64,000 bases of DNA from Diaporthe sp. PMI_573. Taxonomy: Eukaryota; Ascomycota; Sordariomycetes; Diaporthales; Diaporthaceae. Below are positions 34,021 through 44,664 of the stretch, in pieces (within the stretch, counting starts at the first letter, position 1; each line of letters opens with the position of its first letter). Under the pieces are notes generated by a model, which saw only the letters and a list, made by a program, of their open reading frames with translations, did not search any database and was not told where the DNA came from. The stretch covers positions 1 to 64,000 of the forward strand of contig JAJTUP010000024.1 in assembly GCA_021399435.1 (NCBI GenBank), written 5' to 3'. The position numbers were made by a program, and so were the translations under genes.

Positions 34021-34032
34021 CGGAACAACCCG
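34021..34032. promoter_or_regulatory. CGG-N6-CCG palindrome in the MFS/aldolase promoter
   Basis: CGGAACAACCCG lies in the 643-bp divergent region between the MFS transporter and the RraA-type aldolase. Inverted CGG triplets spaced by six bases are the known target format of Ppr1/UaY-class Zn2Cys6 dimers. Similar sites occur at 36460 and 40876. A regulator of this class is encoded in the cluster, but binding is inferred. Confidence 0.45.
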
Positions 34033-34312
34033 GCTGGGTCCACGGAGTACTCCCCACCCTATGAGAGGCGTCTGAATTGTTTTTAGTTAGGGACGTTTTC
34101 CCCGGTATGTCCAAAGTGCCACTGCTATCTCAACATCGGACCACGCCAGGTTGAACTTACGACGGTCGGGGTTGACACGTTCCCCCTCTTCACGAGCTTC
34201 CGTAATTGACTTACGAGCTGTGACGGCCTGATTTCCCTTCCGAACGAGTGAAGATAGTACACGCAGCGGTGATCAGTTCGCGCAACCCAGCTACCTTACC
34301 ACGACTCGAAAA

Positions 34313-35106
34313 ATGGCTGCGTCAAGAGCACTCACCCAACTAAAGCAGTTTACGTCATGCGATGTGTGTCTACTCCATCTTGAACCTTGCATGACCGCCC
34401 CTGCCATGTATCTCCAACTGACATAGCGCAGATTGGCGATGCCCTGGTGAAGCTCAAGTACCCGCAGGGCGGATTCCTCGACGGCCTCAGGATGTTCTCC
34501 CCGGGCACGCCTGGCAGGTATTTCGGCCCAGTCGTGACCGTGAAGATGGTCGAGGCTAGCGACACCGCGGCGCCCAAGCCAGAGCGGCATTTCGCCGACT
34601 GTAACGAGGCCGGTTCCATCATGTACATCCAGCAGCCCAAAGGCCTACCGTCGGCCTGCTGGGGAGGGCTGATGTCGACACGGGCGAAGTATCTCGGGGC
34701 TGAGGCTGTGGTGATTGATGGTCGTTTCAGGGATCTGGAGGAGCATAAGGAGCTTCAGTTCCCTGTAAAATTTACTCCCACCTCTTTTTTGCGATGACGT
34801 ACGGATAAGCAAACTAATGAGCGCTGGCAGCTGTTCGCCCGGAGCTCGTCCATCCTCGGCTCAAACACGTTCACTAGAGCATCCGAGATCAACGTACCTC
34901 TTCAGTTCCAAGGGGACCTTTGGGTACACCCCGGGGATATTATCGTTGCCGACATTGATGGGGTGGTGGTCACTCCTCTATCGCTGGTTGAGCAAGTCGT
35001 CGCATTGTGCCAGGAACGAGCAGAGATTGATGCCCAAATGCTCAAGGGCTTGCATAAAGGCGAGACGATGGCAGAACTAATCCGAACCTTGCGCAAGGGG
35101 TCATGA
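34313..35106 (+). CDS. RraA-family HMG/CHA-type aldolase
   Basis: Three exons, 34313-34363, 34432-34764 and 34831-35106, give 219 residues, the usual family length. The start is MAASRALTQLKQFTSCD, and the first intron falls just before IGDALVKL. The class II pyruvate-aldolase motif G-x20-R-D-x2-E is complete: Gly in CWGGLMSTRAKYLG and RDLEE downstream, with exactly 20 residues between. The segment VHPGDIIVADIDGVVV is also typical. Family members split 4-hydroxy-4-methyl-2-oxoglutarate or 4-carboxy-4-hydroxy-2-oxoadipate to pyruvate plus a keto acid, using a divalent metal. No targeting peptide is seen, so cytosolic. Its stop lies 108 bp from that of the convergent lactonase-like gene. Confidence 0.82.
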
Positions 35107-35214
35107 GATGCGTTGTGCAACTAGAGATAGATCACACATGGTAGTTTGGTTATGACTCAATGATTGCTTCTAAAACTGTCGTCTATCATGGAGAAAATCT
35201 ATCATCAAGTGTTT

Positions 35215-36238
35215 CTACCTCCCAAAAAGCTTAATCGGATTCTCCACCATGAGAAGCCGCCACTCCTCATCAGAGAGCCATGACCTCAGAGTCTTCAACC
35301 ACGCCTCATCGTCCACACCCAGGTACGGAGTCTCCTTCAGCGCCTCCTCGGGGCTGCGGGTCTTCATCCTGGGCGTGTGCGGCCAGTCACTGCCCCAGAG
35401 GACCCGGTGCTTGTTGGCGCCCACGAGGGCCCGCACCAGGTACTCGAGGTCCGGGAAGGACGGCGCGAGCTCGCTGACGCGGTACGGCGCGCTCAGCTTT
35501 ATCCAGAGCCGCCCGCTGCGCACGAGCTCCACCACGGCGCGGAACCCCGGCTGCGCCGTGGGGTCGTGTTTGTAGGCAGCGGGGAGCATGCTAGCTCCCT
35601 TGAGCAGGGCGAAGTGATCCGTGACGAGGTCCAGCCCGAACTGCGAAAACGTCGTCTCGACAAAGGGCCGCAGCTCGTCCCAGAACTCGGTGCGCGTCGT
35701 CGTCATGGTCACGCTCCAGGGGAGGGAGGCGGCTGCCAGTCGTGCGGCGTGCGCCGCGAGGACGCGTTTCTGCGCCTCTACGTCTTCCATCGCCCCGTAG
35801 TGATACAGGTTAACCCGCACGCCTCGGACGCCGGCGTCGCTCATCTCCCGCAGGGTGCTATCCGTGACATTGTCTGGGTGGATGACTCCTATTCCGCGTG
35901 TCATGGACGCCCCGAGGCGGGGGATGAAGGACTTCATCGAGGTGCAGTCGTCGCCGTAGGAGAGGCCATGTGTGAGGACCGAGTTGGATAGGCCTAGGCG
36001 CCTCCTGAACTCGATGTATTCCTCGACGGTGGCGGCTGGAGGGGTCAGGTGGCGCGAGGCACTGTAGGGGAAGGTGGCCGCTGCAAGGGATGTATGTCAG
36101 CATCTGAGATTCCGGGTTTCAGGTTCGGATAGCCTTGGATGAGAGATCATGCTCACGCTCGAATATGTGGTGGTGGGTGTCCCACCCCCCATGGCAGATG
36201 ACCCCCCCTTGGCTCTGTTGACTTAATGTTTGCTGCAT
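35215..36238 (-). CDS. Amidohydrolase resembling 2-pyrone-4,6-dicarboxylate lactonase
   Basis: Two exons, 36238-36157 and 36080-35215, are joined over a 76-bp intron with a GCTGAC branch site and give 315 residues. The start MQQTLSQQSQGGVICHGGWD leads straight into DTHHHIFEPATFP, the metal-binding H-x-H on the first barrel strand. Further marks are EEYIEFRRRLGLSNSVL, GVRGVRVNLYHYG, LVTDHFALLKG and the C-terminal RVLWGSDWPHTPRM with the catalytic Asp. This arrangement (TIM-barrel amidohydrolase of about 300 residues with W-G-[TS]-D-W-P-H) is that of LigI-type lactonases, which open 2-pyrone-4,6-dicarboxylate to oxalomesaconate. The exact substrate here is inferred. The gene is divergent from the carrier gene and convergent with the aldolase. 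Confidence 0.78.
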
Positions 36239-36459
36239 GGTCGAAGGCGGGATAGTGCAAAGAAAACAGTGGTCTGTACGGGAAATATGTCATAAACTGT
36301 GGCTAGTCAAGACCAGGTACTTTGTTAGAACGGAGGCTCCTCGCTCAGTCATCCATGGGAGTTGGCGTCTCCATCGCAAGAGGTTTATACCGACGATGTA
36401 GCCACAGCTGGATAGTTCCGGTCTCGAGGTGGTGGACCCCAGATTTTGGGAGACATTGG

Positions 36460-36471
36460 CGGAGCGATCCG
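36460..36471. promoter_or_regulatory. CGG-N6-CCG palindrome in the lactonase/carrier promoter
   Basis: CGGAGCGATCCG lies in the 404-bp divergent region between the lactonase-like gene and the mitochondrial carrier. It differs at one base from the site at 40876-40887 in front of the aconitase gene. Confidence 0.5.
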
Positions 36472-36642
36472 GTCACCCAGTCTGCGGAGAAGCAAGGCAA
36501 CTACGGGTGTGGAGCAAGTGCTACAGTAAGTATACGTCTAAATGTACCATATATAACCTGACAGTGTTATTCAGCAGAGGAAAAAGGTGGGTGATACATG
36601 ATAGCACGGATATTTACTTGTTTGGAAAAGGGGAGGCAAATC

Positions 36643-37692
36643 ATGAGTGGTAAAGCACAAGTACCTACCCCGATACAGTCCATAGTGGCTGGGGCCGCGG
36701 CGGGTGGCGTCGAGTCTCTGGTCACAGTGAGCACATGGCAAGAACAGGCTCACTTTGGTCCAAGAATAGTGAGAGGCTGACTGAGGCAAAGTACCCAACA
36801 GAGTATGCCAAAACCAGGAGACAGCTCCTCCAATCCTCGCGGTCGACCTTGACGATCGTGGTGGAAGCATGCCGGACGCAAGGTGTCAAAGCGCTGTACG
36901 GTGGCGCCGGCGTGTTCTGTGCCTCTAACGCGGCCAAGTCAGGCATTCGCTTCCTGACCTTTGACTCGGTAAAGGACCGCCTGCCTCGTGATCCGGAGAC
37001 GGGGAAGCACACAGCCACGTCCAGCATGCTTGCTGGTATTGCTGCGGGCGTCGCAGAAAGCATCACGGTGGTCACACCAGGCGAGAACCTCAAGACAAAG
37101 ATGGTCGAGGACCGAGCAGGCGCCAGACGGTTCAACTCAGCCGCCGCTGTTGTCCGGGGCGTTGTGGCCAAGGACGGTCCTGCTGGCCTGTTCCGCGGGG
37201 TGGTGCCGGTCACGATGAAGCAGGGCTCAAACGCACTGGTGAGATTCTCTTCGTATCACGCCCTGCTGGACGCCGTCCAACCCGTCCTGGAGCGCGGCGG
37301 CTGGGGACCATTTGCGCCAGTGGTTGCCGGGGCTGGTGCAGGCGTGGTCACGGTCTACGCCACTATGCCGTTCGACGTGGTCAAGACCAAGATGCAGAGC
37401 CTTGAGGGAAGGGAGCAGTACGGTGGAACATGGCGGTGCATCATGGCCGTCGCCCGTCAGTCTGGGGTCGGTGGGTTTTGGAGAGGAACAATGCCTCGAC
37501 TAGTTCGATTGAGTGTGAGTCCGTCCGTTTTTTTCTATAGGATTTGGTGCCTCTCAAGAAGGCCGAGGTCTTTTGCTGACGATGGTCTTTTCTCTGCCAT
37601 GAACACAGGTCTCAGGTGCTATTAGTTTCAGTATATACTCGTGGGTCGTGAAGTCGATGCAGCGGGCGGGGATTCCTGCGGTAGGGGGCTGA
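36643..37692 (+). CDS. Mitochondrial carrier, tricarboxylate (citrate) type
   Basis: Three exons, 36643-36726, 36792-37514 and 37609-37692, give 296 residues. All three carrier signatures are present in order: PTEYAKTRRQ after helix 1, PGENLKTKM after helix 3 and PFDVVKTKMQ after helix 5. Matrix-helix glycines (GVKALYGGAG, GPAGLFRGVVP, GGFWRGTMPR) follow each. The combination of P-T-E-[FY]-A-K-T with P-x-E-x-[IL]-K-T and PFDVVKT-[KR]-M-Q is that of the CTP1 group, which exchanges citrate, isocitrate or related tricarboxylates across the inner mitochondrial membrane. Beside a mitochondrial aconitase and a CHA-type aldolase, it probably moves a di- or tricarboxylate intermediate. Substrate not proven. 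Confidence 0.82.
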
Positions 37693-38012
37693 AGCTGCCA
37701 GTTTTAGAAGCATCGATTTACAGGTGCATCCTGGGGCATACAGCTGGACTCGCCCCCTCATACTGCTGTACTGTACTGGCTAGATAGATTTAGCACTTCA
37801 GAAATACCCCACGGAATACACCCTCCTCCCCGCATCTGGGGTGCTCGGCATGCCTGGTCTGGCCCGCTGTGGGCACTACTCAGGGTCCCAGCATTACAAA
37901 GCTAGCACCATACCCACCCTTCCGGATGCCAAGCATAGCTACATTGCTCTTGACATGTCGCCTGAGAAGTTCTGCGCCCGCGCCACGTGCGAGTGCAACA
38001 GTACCAATTTCG

Positions 38013-40704
38013 ATGGAAGGAAGAAGTAGTGCATCGAGAAAAGTCCGGCTGGCATGCCAACGGTGTCGAGCTCGCAGGATCAAGGTGGGTGATAGAATCA
38101 CTCCTTCCTAACCTCGAGGTCTGTTCCGCTAACACCAGACATGAGCAGTGCGATGGAGGCGCCCCGGCGTGCTCAAACTGCGCCAAGGCAGATGAGGTCT
38201 GCTTTGATGTTGACGGGCAGAATGCCGACATCCTGATCCCTAGGAAGTGAGTCGACTCCTGTGGCACTAACCTGTGGCACCAAAAGAAATCGAACATTTT
38301 GTGCTGACATGCAAGGATAGCTTTGGAAACGCCGCCAGGGCGAGGATAGAGTGGTTGGAACAAATTATTAGAGACAGGCTTCCTGGTGTAGACCTCAAGG
38401 ATGGGCCGCAAGTCAACATGCGGTCTGACCAGACGCTTCCCACTCACATCAACGGCCAGACGAGCACATCCCCTGCCCGGTCGACCGACACTCCCTCCAG
38501 TTCCACGTTGCAGCAGTCCCGGGAAAGTGGCCTGCTGAAGCGGACGGCCGATGTGTCCAACATGTCTGACCACGACGAAACATTCCCCGAGAAGGCTCAC
38601 TCCGTGGCCGTGGACCTGGGCATGCTTTCCCTCAACGCAGACTCATCACAGAACCACTACCTCGGCTCTAGCTCTGGCCTGCTTTTTGCCAATCTCATTG
38701 GAGCCTCGCCACGGTCGACAGAGTCTTCAGTCCGCGAGACCGGGTCCCGGAGCTTTATGCTGGAAGACGAGCCACTTGTCGAACCTGAGCGTAGGTCGTA
38801 TGCACTGCACTACCGCGCTCTGCACCACTTTCTGCGACAGGTAAGGAGAAGTGCCCTCTACTTAGCATAACTGCTGACGGGTATTTAGAACCTGCCTAAA
38901 AAGGACGAAGCGCTTCTTTTGGTTCATTATTACATTCGCTGGACCCATCCTGACTACCCAGTTCTCGAACCAGACTCGCTTCTACAAGGACTGGATGCAC
39001 TTTATGAGTGCGCATCATCAACTCTCCTCGAAGATGACGCTTTCCGAAACGGATGGCCGCAGTCGACCAACGAGTTCCGATGGAATGGGTGCCGAGTCGA
39101 CCCTCAGCAACCCGGCGCTATATCTGTGCCTATGCCGGTCCTTGCCTTTATTATATTCATGGTCATGAACATTGCTGCAATCATAAGGGTCCGGGCCCGT
39201 GTACATACACTATCGCCAGAGAACTTCTATGCGGCTGCTCTACACTTCTCCCAGGATTGCTTCTCTCACATATCTCTGTCAACTATACAAGCCCTTACAG
39301 TCCTGTTGGTACATTGCCTGTTGATTCCGGCCGAGGCCAACGTGTGGACTCTCACCCACCTTGCCATGGCTCATTGCGTCGAGTTGGGCGTACATCGAGA
39401 TCAACCCCAAGGCGCACACTACGAGTGGGATCATCAACAGCTCCGGCGGTCCATCTTCTATACTATCTACTCACTTGATAGGTTCTGTGCTCTTCTACCT
39501 TCTCTGCTCTGCTTCACAAGTCCTAACATCAGGTAACAGATATATCTCCTCAATTCAAGGACGGCCTTTGGGCCTTCGTGATGAGACCTTCGATATGAGA
39601 CTGCCCGAGGCGAGGGAAATTGACCCTACCGACGAGAGAATGACTCTTGGGTCATTCCAGATGGCAGTCCTGACCTATTCCTCCTACCGCTTCAGGCTGG
39701 ATCACATCATCTCGGACATCAAGGAGCATCTTTACTACCTTCCGAGTAAAACTTTACAGACCTCGGCGAGCGTGAGCCCCGACTCGCACCAAAGTAGAAT
39801 CAGACTGAAATTAGATACCTGGTGGGAGGAAACAGTTCTTGGGTTGGCTGCTACCACCAGTGGGGTTGGGGCCCGACAGAAAAATATCTGGCGGCTCAAG
39901 CTGGAGATCAGGTATCACCTGGCCCTCGTGCTGTTGTATCAGCCATCACAAGAGATCCGCAATCCCTCGCAGGATCATCTCTTGCAATGTTTCAGCAGCG
40001 CCTGTTCGATCTTGGACAGTTACCAGGTCTTATACGAGAACAAGGCGCTCTACCATGGATGGTTTACAGTACAGAATATCTTCGCCGCGGGTGCAACGTT
40101 GGTATACTCCTTCTGGACTTCACCGGCTGTGCGACGTGACGCAACCGGTGTGCAGCTGCTGCGCAGGTTGAGGACTTGCTCGAACCTGCTAAGTGCCGGA
40201 GGGGAGTGGTGGCCCAGCGCCAGAAAGGGCTTGGACAGCTTCGGCTCTGTTGTCGACCTGACCATCCAGAGATTATACGATGGAGACAGGGTTGTGTCTA
40301 AACAGCGCCGCCTGACAGCTCCTGAGGAGTCTGTGGGCTCTAGAGTCTCAAGCTTGCACCATGGCACTGCGGAAAGCGATGCGGTACACGCAACCCACCA
40401 ACATACTTCCTCCTCCTCAAGCGTGGCTAATTTATCCCGGCCGTGGACTCAGCCTTATGACCTCCATCAAGAGACCGACCCCGTTTCCTGGACATCTACC
40501 TCGGAATACTTGGAGCATGATCCGCGACGCCCATTTTCCGCCATTTCGGATGAAAGCTCTCAAGTTACGAGTGCGCAAGGGCTTTTTCCCGAAATCGAGG
40601 ACTTTTTGGCCGACTTCAATCGGTCCGAATTCAGCTGGAATTTCCCGTTGAGCGCTCCGCAGGAAAGCCCTTCTATCGGCGACACCTGGGCTGCGGGTTT
40701 GTAG
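38013..40704 (+). CDS. Zn2Cys6 transcription factor of the cluster
   Basis: Five exons, 38013-38084, 38149-38246, 38321-38840, 38889-39481 and 39540-40704, give 815 residues with frames closing throughout. The ATG at 38013 gives MEGRSSASRKVRLACQRCRA. The binuclear cluster is complete: C-x2-C-x6-C-x6-C-x2-C-x6-C, with an intron cutting exactly before the third Cys (RRIK/CDGG). It is followed by IEWLEQIIRDRLPG, a short linker coiled coil. The middle-homology (fungal_trans) region includes VHYYIRWTHPDYPVLE, THLAMAHCVELGVHRDQPQ and RRSIFYTIYSLDR. The position among the enzyme genes makes it the likely pathway-specific activator. It is nuclear by family. Confidence 0.82.
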
Positions 40705-40875
40705 GAGGCTTGCTTAGATTCACACCTCTTTTGAGGTACATCTAGTGCAATTCCTCCCCGTTCCGCTGCAAGAAACAGACCTTGGTATGCCGCGTCACCG
40801 TGGCGCAAGGAGTTGGGGTCGAAGCCGGGTTGGGGTGTCCCGGAGCGGAGCACTCCAGCACCGCGTTGGCCGGCA

Positions 40876-40887
40876 CGGAGCCATCCG
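40876..40887. promoter_or_regulatory. CGG-N6-CCG palindrome in front of the aconitase gene
   Basis: CGGAGCCATCCG lies 240 bp upstream of the aconitase start. It matches 11 of 12 bases of the site at 36460-36471, which suggests a common regulator. Confidence 0.5.
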
Positions 40888-41126
40888 TGATGTGGCACAC
40901 TAACGGGCCCGGAGCCTTCCGTGCAGGGTTCGTCCCCACGAGCAATCCGGAGCATCGCGTCTGAAGAGCGCGGTCGCCCTCAAAGGCTATCACATGCTTC
41001 AGAGACCGCAATGTCCTGTCCCTCCAGATTGAAAGTTTACAGATCACCCCGCTACCAAGCATTGTCACTGAAATTCACCATGCGCGCCGCAGAGTAAATT
41101 CGTCTCACGACGCAAAATCGTTAGCC

Positions 41127-43620
41127 ATGTCACCATTTGGCATGCAAGGGAGGTGTTGCAGAAGGCTTCGATATTTAGCACCAAAGGTCCAGGCGAGACG
41201 TTTATTTGCGACGCATACTTCTTGGGTACCTGCCAGTCCACTTGAACCGGTAAGTAAACATTTCCTCCCCAAAATCTCCCTGGAGCATTTCGAAGAGAGT
41301 CAGCCTGACAGAAGAAAAGCAAAATGCACTCGACTACACTTCACGGCTCAAGACATTGGCGACGATTCGACGAGCAGCGACGCGCCCCCTGACCCTCTCG
41401 GAGAAGGTCTTGTACAGCCATTTGGACCTCGGAACGCGCGAGTGGTCTCTCGAGGATATCGAAAGGGGCAAAACCATCCTACATCTCCGCCCTGATCGGG
41501 TTGCCTGCCACGATGCTACAGCGACGATGGCGCTGCTTCAATTCATCAGCGCGGGCCTCCCAAAAGTGCAAATACCGACCACCATCCACAGTGATCACCT
41601 CATCGTGGCCGAGTACGGAGCCAAGGAGGATATGGAGCGGGCCAAATCCGACCACAGGGAGGTATATGCCTTCCTGAGCAGCGCGGCGCGAAAGTACGGC
41701 ATTGGCTACTGGGAGGCCGGAGCTGGAATCATCCACACCACCATCTTCGAGAACTATGCAGTTCCGGGTGGGCTCATCATTGGAACAGACTCGCACACCC
41801 CAAATGCCGGCGGCATGGGGATGATGGGAATTGGGGTTGGTGGCTCCGATGCGGTCGACGGTATGGCAGGCATGCCCTGGGAGTTGGCGTGTCCCAAGGT
41901 CCTCGGCGTGCGCCTGACTGGCCATCTGCAAGGCTGGAGCTCGTCCAAGGATATCATTTGCAAGCTTGCCGGTATCCTGACCGTCTCCGGCGGTAAAGGA
42001 AAGGTCATCGAGTTCTTCGGTCCCGGAACAGCCACCCTCGGTGCCACTGCCATGGCTTCTGTGTGCAACATGTCTGCGGAGGTGGGATCTACTTCATGTA
42101 TCTTCCCGTACTCCGAGGCCATGTCACGATATTTGGCGGCAACCAAGCGTCGCAATATAGCAAAACACGCCGATGCCTTCAAAACGGCTCTGTTGACGGC
42201 GGACGAGGGCAGCGATCAGTACTACGACGAAGTCATCGAGATCGATCTGTCCTCTTTAGAACCTCATATCAACGGGCCCTTTACACCAGATTTGTCACAT
42301 CCCCTGTCACAGTTTAAAGACCATGTAGCCGAAAGCTCGTGGCCTTCTGCACTGAGCTCCAGTATGGTCGGTAGCTGTACGAACAGCTCCTACGAAGACC
42401 TCGAAAAGGCACGAGACCTCGTGATTCAAGCACGGAATGCTGGCCTAGCCAAGGTCAAGACATCATTTCTCGTCAGCCCCGGCAGCGAGCAAATCAGGGC
42501 TACGGCAGAGGAAGCTGGCATCCTCGAGGACCTTCGACAGGCGGGTGCCACGGTCCTCAGCAACTCGTGTGGCCCTTGCGTTGGACAGTGGGACCGAAAG
42601 GATGTGGATGTAAAGGGTGCCGAGCCCAACTCGGTCATCTCCAGCTTCAACCGCAATTTCACTGGCAGGCATGACGGCAATCCTTCTACCCATTCATTCG
42701 TCACCTCACCAGAATTGGCGACTACATTTGCCTTTGCGGGTACTCTCGACTTCAACCCCTCTGTCGATTCCGTGGCAGTGGAAACCGGACATTCCAAATC
42801 TTCATTTCGCTTCCAGCCGCCAAAGGCCAACGAGCTACCCGTATCCTTCTCTTCCGGTGAAGATCTATTCCAGCCACCGGCACTCGAAGGAGCGTCCGAG
42901 CTAGAAGTCGTCGTCGACCCAAAAAGCGATCGGCTACAGCTCCTCGAGCCATTTCCGGCTTGGCAAAAAGGCAACGCCACCGACATGCACGTCCTGATCA
43001 AGGTGGCGGGCAAGTGCACAACAGACCACATCTCCCCCGCCGGGCCCTGGTACAACTACCGCGGGCACCTCGAAAACATAAGCAACAACCTCCTCCTCGG
43101 CGCCACCAACGCCTTCCTTCCCGACCCCAACTCGATCCAGAACAAGGGTAAGGCCCTGGACCCGGCGACCGGTCAGCCCGGAACGGTTCCCGAGGTCGCG
43201 CGGAACCTGCAGTCCCGTGGCAAGCGCTGGTGTATCGTGGGCGACGCCAACTACGGCGAGGGCAGCTCGCGCGAGCACGCGGCGCTCGAGCCCCGCTTCC
43301 TGGGGTGCGTGGCCGTCATCGCGAGGGGGTTCGCGCGCATCCACGAGACGAACCTCAAGAAGCAGGGGGTGCTTGCTCTCGCGTTTGCGGACCCGGCTGA
43401 CTACGATCGGATCAGGGAGGGCGACATGATTTCGCTGCCCGGTGTTGAGGATGGGGAGATGAAGGTTGACATGCCCGTGGCGATGGTTGTGCGCTCGAGG
43501 GATGGTGGGGAGTGGGTAGCTGAGCTGAGGCATTCTTATCATGCGAGGCAGGTTGAGTGGTTGATGGCGGGGAGTGCTTTGAATTATATTAAGGCTACTT
43601 CTCTGCCGAAGGACGAGTGA
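41127..43620 (+). CDS. Aconitase-family hydratase with mitochondrial presequence
   Basis: Two exons, 41127-41249 and 41353-43620, give 796 residues. Exon 1 is an Arg-rich amphipathic presequence (MSPFGMQGRCCRRLRYLAPK onward) and fits a mitochondrial matrix protein. The main exon has all aconitase landmarks: GTDSHTPNAGGMGMMGIGVG, the Fe-S ligands in GSCTNSS and NSCGPCVGQW, PHINGPFTPDL, KCTTDHISPAGPWYNYRGHL and the swivel-domain GEGSSREHAALEPR. It is thus likely active as a [4Fe-4S] hydro-lyase. The length and layout are those of mitochondrial aconitase, but its place in a catabolic cluster suggests a specialised paralogue (an Aco2-like enzyme acting on citrate or another tricarboxylate). Confidence 0.85.
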
Positions 43621-44664
43621 TGATGCTTTTCTCAATAGAAATGGAAACACAGTTCAAATACGTGTCATGAGAATGGAGATTGTGCTCAATGTATCGCCGC
43701 CAGGGAGGAACGTCGAGGTTACTGCTAATTTTGTGACCAAAGAAAGAGGCCACCGAGCTCTCTCAAAAATATTGCATCTAGACAGCATCACGATGCTGCT
43801 ACCTTGTGTCGCTTGAGCTTTCAAGGTTTGACTAGCAATCTATACTACTACAATGTTCAACTTGCTAATAAATTACTCTCTTATCCTGCAGAAGGCTTCG
43901 GCCACACTTTGTTTTTGTCACTGTTTATTGGTCTGTCAGCTGTCTGCTCATCCTTCCGACTGCTCTTCAGCCCTGAGCTCGTGCACAAGGTCAATAATGG
44001 CTTTCTTCGTAGAAGTTTGTTGGATATTGGTTGAATCCCTTATCCATTTTGACTTCTATTGAAGTTAGCAGCTGTGTACTTAGACGCAGGCTATGGTGCT
44101 TACTTGGCGAGGGTTTTCTTGGGAGCTTGTGTGAGTGTGTGTCGATGTGGGACTGCAGCTGTGGGATTCATTTTATAGAGGGATCGCGTCGAAACTGTTT
44201 TGGTCTTTGCCGTATAACTGATTACCCGACTTTCTAGTCTATGGTGCCGCCAGAAGTAGTTCTTGCTAGCCTTGTCTGTGCGGCTGTGACAAGGCTGTCT
44301 ATGTTTTCTGGGCTATGTGCCATAATTGTATTCTAAACCTACTGTTATCGGCATTGTTTTTTTTTTTTAAAAAAAAAAAAAAACGCTGGGTGTTTAAGCG
44401 TTTACCACTGTATGAAGGGACCGCCTACATACTGCTTAAGAAGCGTACGTACACGGATTAAAAACGAAATCACCTAATTGGAAAAATTCGTAAGAGACGG
44501 CCCTTGGTTAGTCAGAATCATGCTTCCCACTCGAAAATGAAACGTTGTACTCGATTGCAAGCGTTTGTGTACATAAACAACACAAAGCTATTTTCCATAG
44601 CGGCGCTCCGGCCTGCTCACCCGGTATCCTGTCCATTTCGCCAAACGCACTGCCCGTAAACAAT
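43621..44664. other. Intergenic, no gene seen
   Basis: 3' flanks of two convergent genes. A perfect T12A15 tract lies at 44357-44383. The longer frames at 43804-44237 overlap each other in different frames and have no recognisable content. Confidence 0.5.

Noticed and set aside
34387..34431. Aldolase start upstream of IGDALVKL within the first intron
   Set aside because: The frame there begins with TTG, not ATG. The exon at 34313-34363 with a GTGTGT donor gives the usual family N-terminus and correct phase.
38551..39478. Alternative frames overlapping the cluster regulator
   Set aside because: They overlap exons of the zinc-cluster protein in other frames and have shuffled, low-complexity composition.
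31942..43620. Itaconate-type biosynthetic cluster (MFS, mitochondrial tricarboxylate carrier, aconitase)
   Set aside because: The transport and aconitase parts fit, but no cis-aconitate decarboxylase is present, and a lactonase plus CHA-type aldolase point to catabolism.
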